Source: Faeciplasma avium
GTDB taxonomy: Bacteria > Bacillota > Clostridia > Oscillospirales > Ruminococcaceae
NCBI GenBank assembly: GCA_018713505.1
Contig: DVOL01000004.1
Coordinates: 1 to 15,499, forward strand
DNA: 15,499 bases
Direction: 5' to 3'
A model generated the notes under the pieces. The model was not told the origin of the DNA. It saw only the letters and a program-made list of their open reading frames with translations, and did not search any database. A program made the translations under genes and the position numbers. Shown piece after piece: positions 14,423 through 15,499 of this stretch. The first letter of the stretch is position 1; each line of letters opens with the position of its first letter.

Positions 14423-14451
14423 ATTATATAAATCAGTTAAATCAGAGAAAA
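14423..14451 (-). promoter_or_regulatory. Possible folD promoter
   Basis: A perfect -10 TATAAT (complement of 14423-14428) lies 17 bases from TTTTCT (complement of 14446-14451), only a 3/6 match to the -35 consensus. It begins right after the lgt stop, and no terminator separates the two genes, so read-through is an alternative. The leader downstream holds a small GCCGC/GCGGC hairpin at 14398-14414. Confidence 0.4.
14429..14445. repeat. Tandem 8-bp repeats in the folD promoter spacer
   Basis: TAAATCAG occurs at 14429-14436 and again at 14438-14445, a 9-base period. The pair exactly fills the spacer of the predicted folD promoter. It may be a regulator site or chance in an A/T-rich stretch. 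Confidence 0.4.
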
Positions 14452-15499
14452 TCAATCGGTGACATTTTCGTCCCGGTCGGTTTTGTCAGGCTCGTCGCAG
14501 GACCCGTCATTATCATCATCGCCGCAAGACTCTGATGTACTTTCAGAAGATGACGCCTCCCCGTCAGATACTGTGCCGTCGCCTTCATCCTTGGAAGAAT
14601 CAGCCTCATCCGGCACGACAATATCGCCGTTGTCAGAATCCTCTGGGGAATCCTCCTCACTGACAAGTATATGCTCGTCAAGCTTGTCATTTGCGTGCTT
14701 TCCGCTCTTTCTTTTCGACTGGACAAGTCTTTCATCGTAGATTCTAAGAAGCTCTATCGATTCCTCGGAGTCCTTATAGAACGACCTGCCGTTTTTCTTG
14801 ACCGAGATATACATATATATAAGGGTTATAACAGCAAATATTACACAGGCTCCGGCAATCAGCTGCGAAACCTTGAGCTTTAGAGTGTCGTTGTTAATAA
14901 GGTAGAGGCTGTCCGTCCTGAGGCCCTCTATCCAGAACCGTCCCAATCCGTACCATCCGATGTATAAAAGGAACAGCTCGCCGTCAAATTTGCGGTGCTT
15001 TTTGTAGAAGTGAAGCGCTAAGAATCCGACAAGGCACCAAAGGGACTCGTACAGGAAGCATGGGTGAGCAATCATGTCGGTAGCTCGCTGGGCGGTGTAA
15101 TTAAGACCGTAAAACGGCAGAAGCTCGGTTATAATAGTTTTCGAGGTCATTCCCCAGGGAAGAGTCGTCTTAGAGCCGAACGCCTCCTGATTGAAGAAGT
15201 TTCCCCATCTTCCTATGCACTGACCGATTAAAAAGCCCATTCCGGCGAGGTCCAAAAGAGGGGCAACCCTTACCCTTCTTATCTTTGCCATCAGCACTCC
15301 GAACAAAAGCGCTCCTATGACTCCGCCGTAGATTGCCAAGCCGCCGTCCCTAATCCTAAGAGCCGCCATCAAATCGAAGGTGCCCTCCTCGGTGAGGTAC
15401 CTGTCGAGACTGAAAATTACATAATATGCTCTTGCGCCGATTATAGCTCCTACGAAGCCGGCAAGAACGGTATCTGTAAACCTGTCCGGCTCAAGACCG
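14452..15499 (-). CDS. lgt: Prolipoprotein diacylglyceryl transferase, 5'-partial, with acidic C-terminal tail
   Basis: Membrane enzyme that moves diacylglycerol from phosphatidylglycerol onto the lipobox Cys of prolipoproteins. The reading frame stays open to the right edge of the window, giving 348 visible residues; the N-terminal membrane segments lie outside. In-frame TTG and ATG codons near 15370 are internal, since the canonical GAIIGARAYYVIF segment lies upstream of them. Other motifs are GGLAIYGG, the signature GRWGNFFNQEAFG, and GLGRFWIEGLRTDSL near the C-terminal helices. The position equivalent to the reactive His103 of E. coli Lgt seems to be Tyr (AIYGG), which I believe also occurs in other Firmicutes. 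After the last helix the protein carries a charged extension whose final 69 residues hold 28 Asp/Glu and 13 Ser. Two lipoproteins in this window are potential substrates. Confidence 0.92.
   Translation of the reverse strand, partial: GLEPDRFTDTVLAGFVGAIIGARAYYVIFSLDRYLTEEGTFDLMAALRIRDGGLAIYGGVIGALLFGVLMAKIRRVRVAPLLDLAGMGFLIGQCIGRWGNFFNQEAFGSKTTLPWGMTSKTIITELLPFYGLNYTAQRATDMIAHPCFLYESLWCLVGFLALHFYKKHRKFDGELFLLYIGWYGLGRFWIEGLRTDSLYLINNDTLKLKVSQLIAGACVIFAVITLIYMYISVKKNGRSFYKDSEESIELLRIYDERLVQSKRKSGKHANDKLDEHILVSEEDSPEDSDNGDIVVPDEADSSKDEGDGTVSDGEASSSESTSESCGDDDNDGSCDEPDKTDRDENVTD

Noticed and set aside
14459..14740. A 93-codon serine-rich + strand frame
   Set aside because: It is the antisense reading of the Asp/Glu/Ser-rich tail of Lgt, which automatically yields Ser-rich codons.
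1..15499. CRISPR arrays, tRNA/rRNA genes, insertion sequences, prophage or defence genes
   Set aside because: I saw no regularly spaced repeats, no cloverleaf-like gaps and no transposase, integrase or nuclease motifs; the gaps are too short for most of these.

Overview
The window looks like a chromosomal core region of a Gram-positive, low-to-mid GC Firmicute, most likely a Clostridia/Oscillospirales-type gut anaerobe. The signs are strong AGGAGG-type ribosome binding sites, A/T-rich sigma-A promoters, Rho-independent terminators, a membrane diadenylate cyclase paired with a YbbR protein, a long clostridial-type PRPP synthetase, and a DUF3343/cysteine-desulfurase pair. Taxonomy is inferred from gene content only. 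Coding density is high: no gap between genes exceeds about 145 bases, and I see no tRNA, rRNA, CRISPR array, transposase or phage gene.

Layout. Three genes run on the + strand from 1 to 5206: the probable last codons of an upstream gene, a PotD-like polyamine-binding lipoprotein, a divergent ribose-phosphate pyrophosphokinase, and a P2A-type Ca2+-transporting ATPase. The ATPase is preceded by a leader that can fold over its own ribosome binding site. Everything from 5238 to the window end is on the - strand. In the direction of transcription, starting from the right edge, this is: lgt (5'-truncated by the window, with an acidic C-terminal tail), folD, terminator, a fused ispD-ispF gene, a DUF3343 small protein plus an EF2568-type cysteine desulfurase, cdaA-cdaR with terminator, a COG2509 FAD-dependent dehydrogenase, then a MarR regulator and an esterase lipoprotein with terminator. 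The + and - blocks converge on the hairpin at 5190-5216.

How the genes fit together. Most are housekeeping functions: lipoprotein maturation (lgt, which would serve the two lipoproteins encoded here), one-carbon metabolism (folD), isoprenoid synthesis (ispDF), c-di-AMP synthesis and its regulator (cdaAR), PRPP supply (prs), and cation and polyamine transport. Two small units look like accessory modules: the DUF3343-cysteine desulfurase pair (sulfur or selenium delivery by family association) and the MarR-esterase pair, which has a clean promoter with a 20-bp palindrome over its -10 region.

I found no complete new multi-gene system. The best leads are the ATPase leader structure, the DUF3343-desulfurase mini-operon with a structured 5' end, the doubly anchored PotD-like protein, the acidic tail on Lgt, the IspD domain with a MobA-like nucleotide loop, and the terminator that abuts the ribosome binding site of the COG2509 gene.
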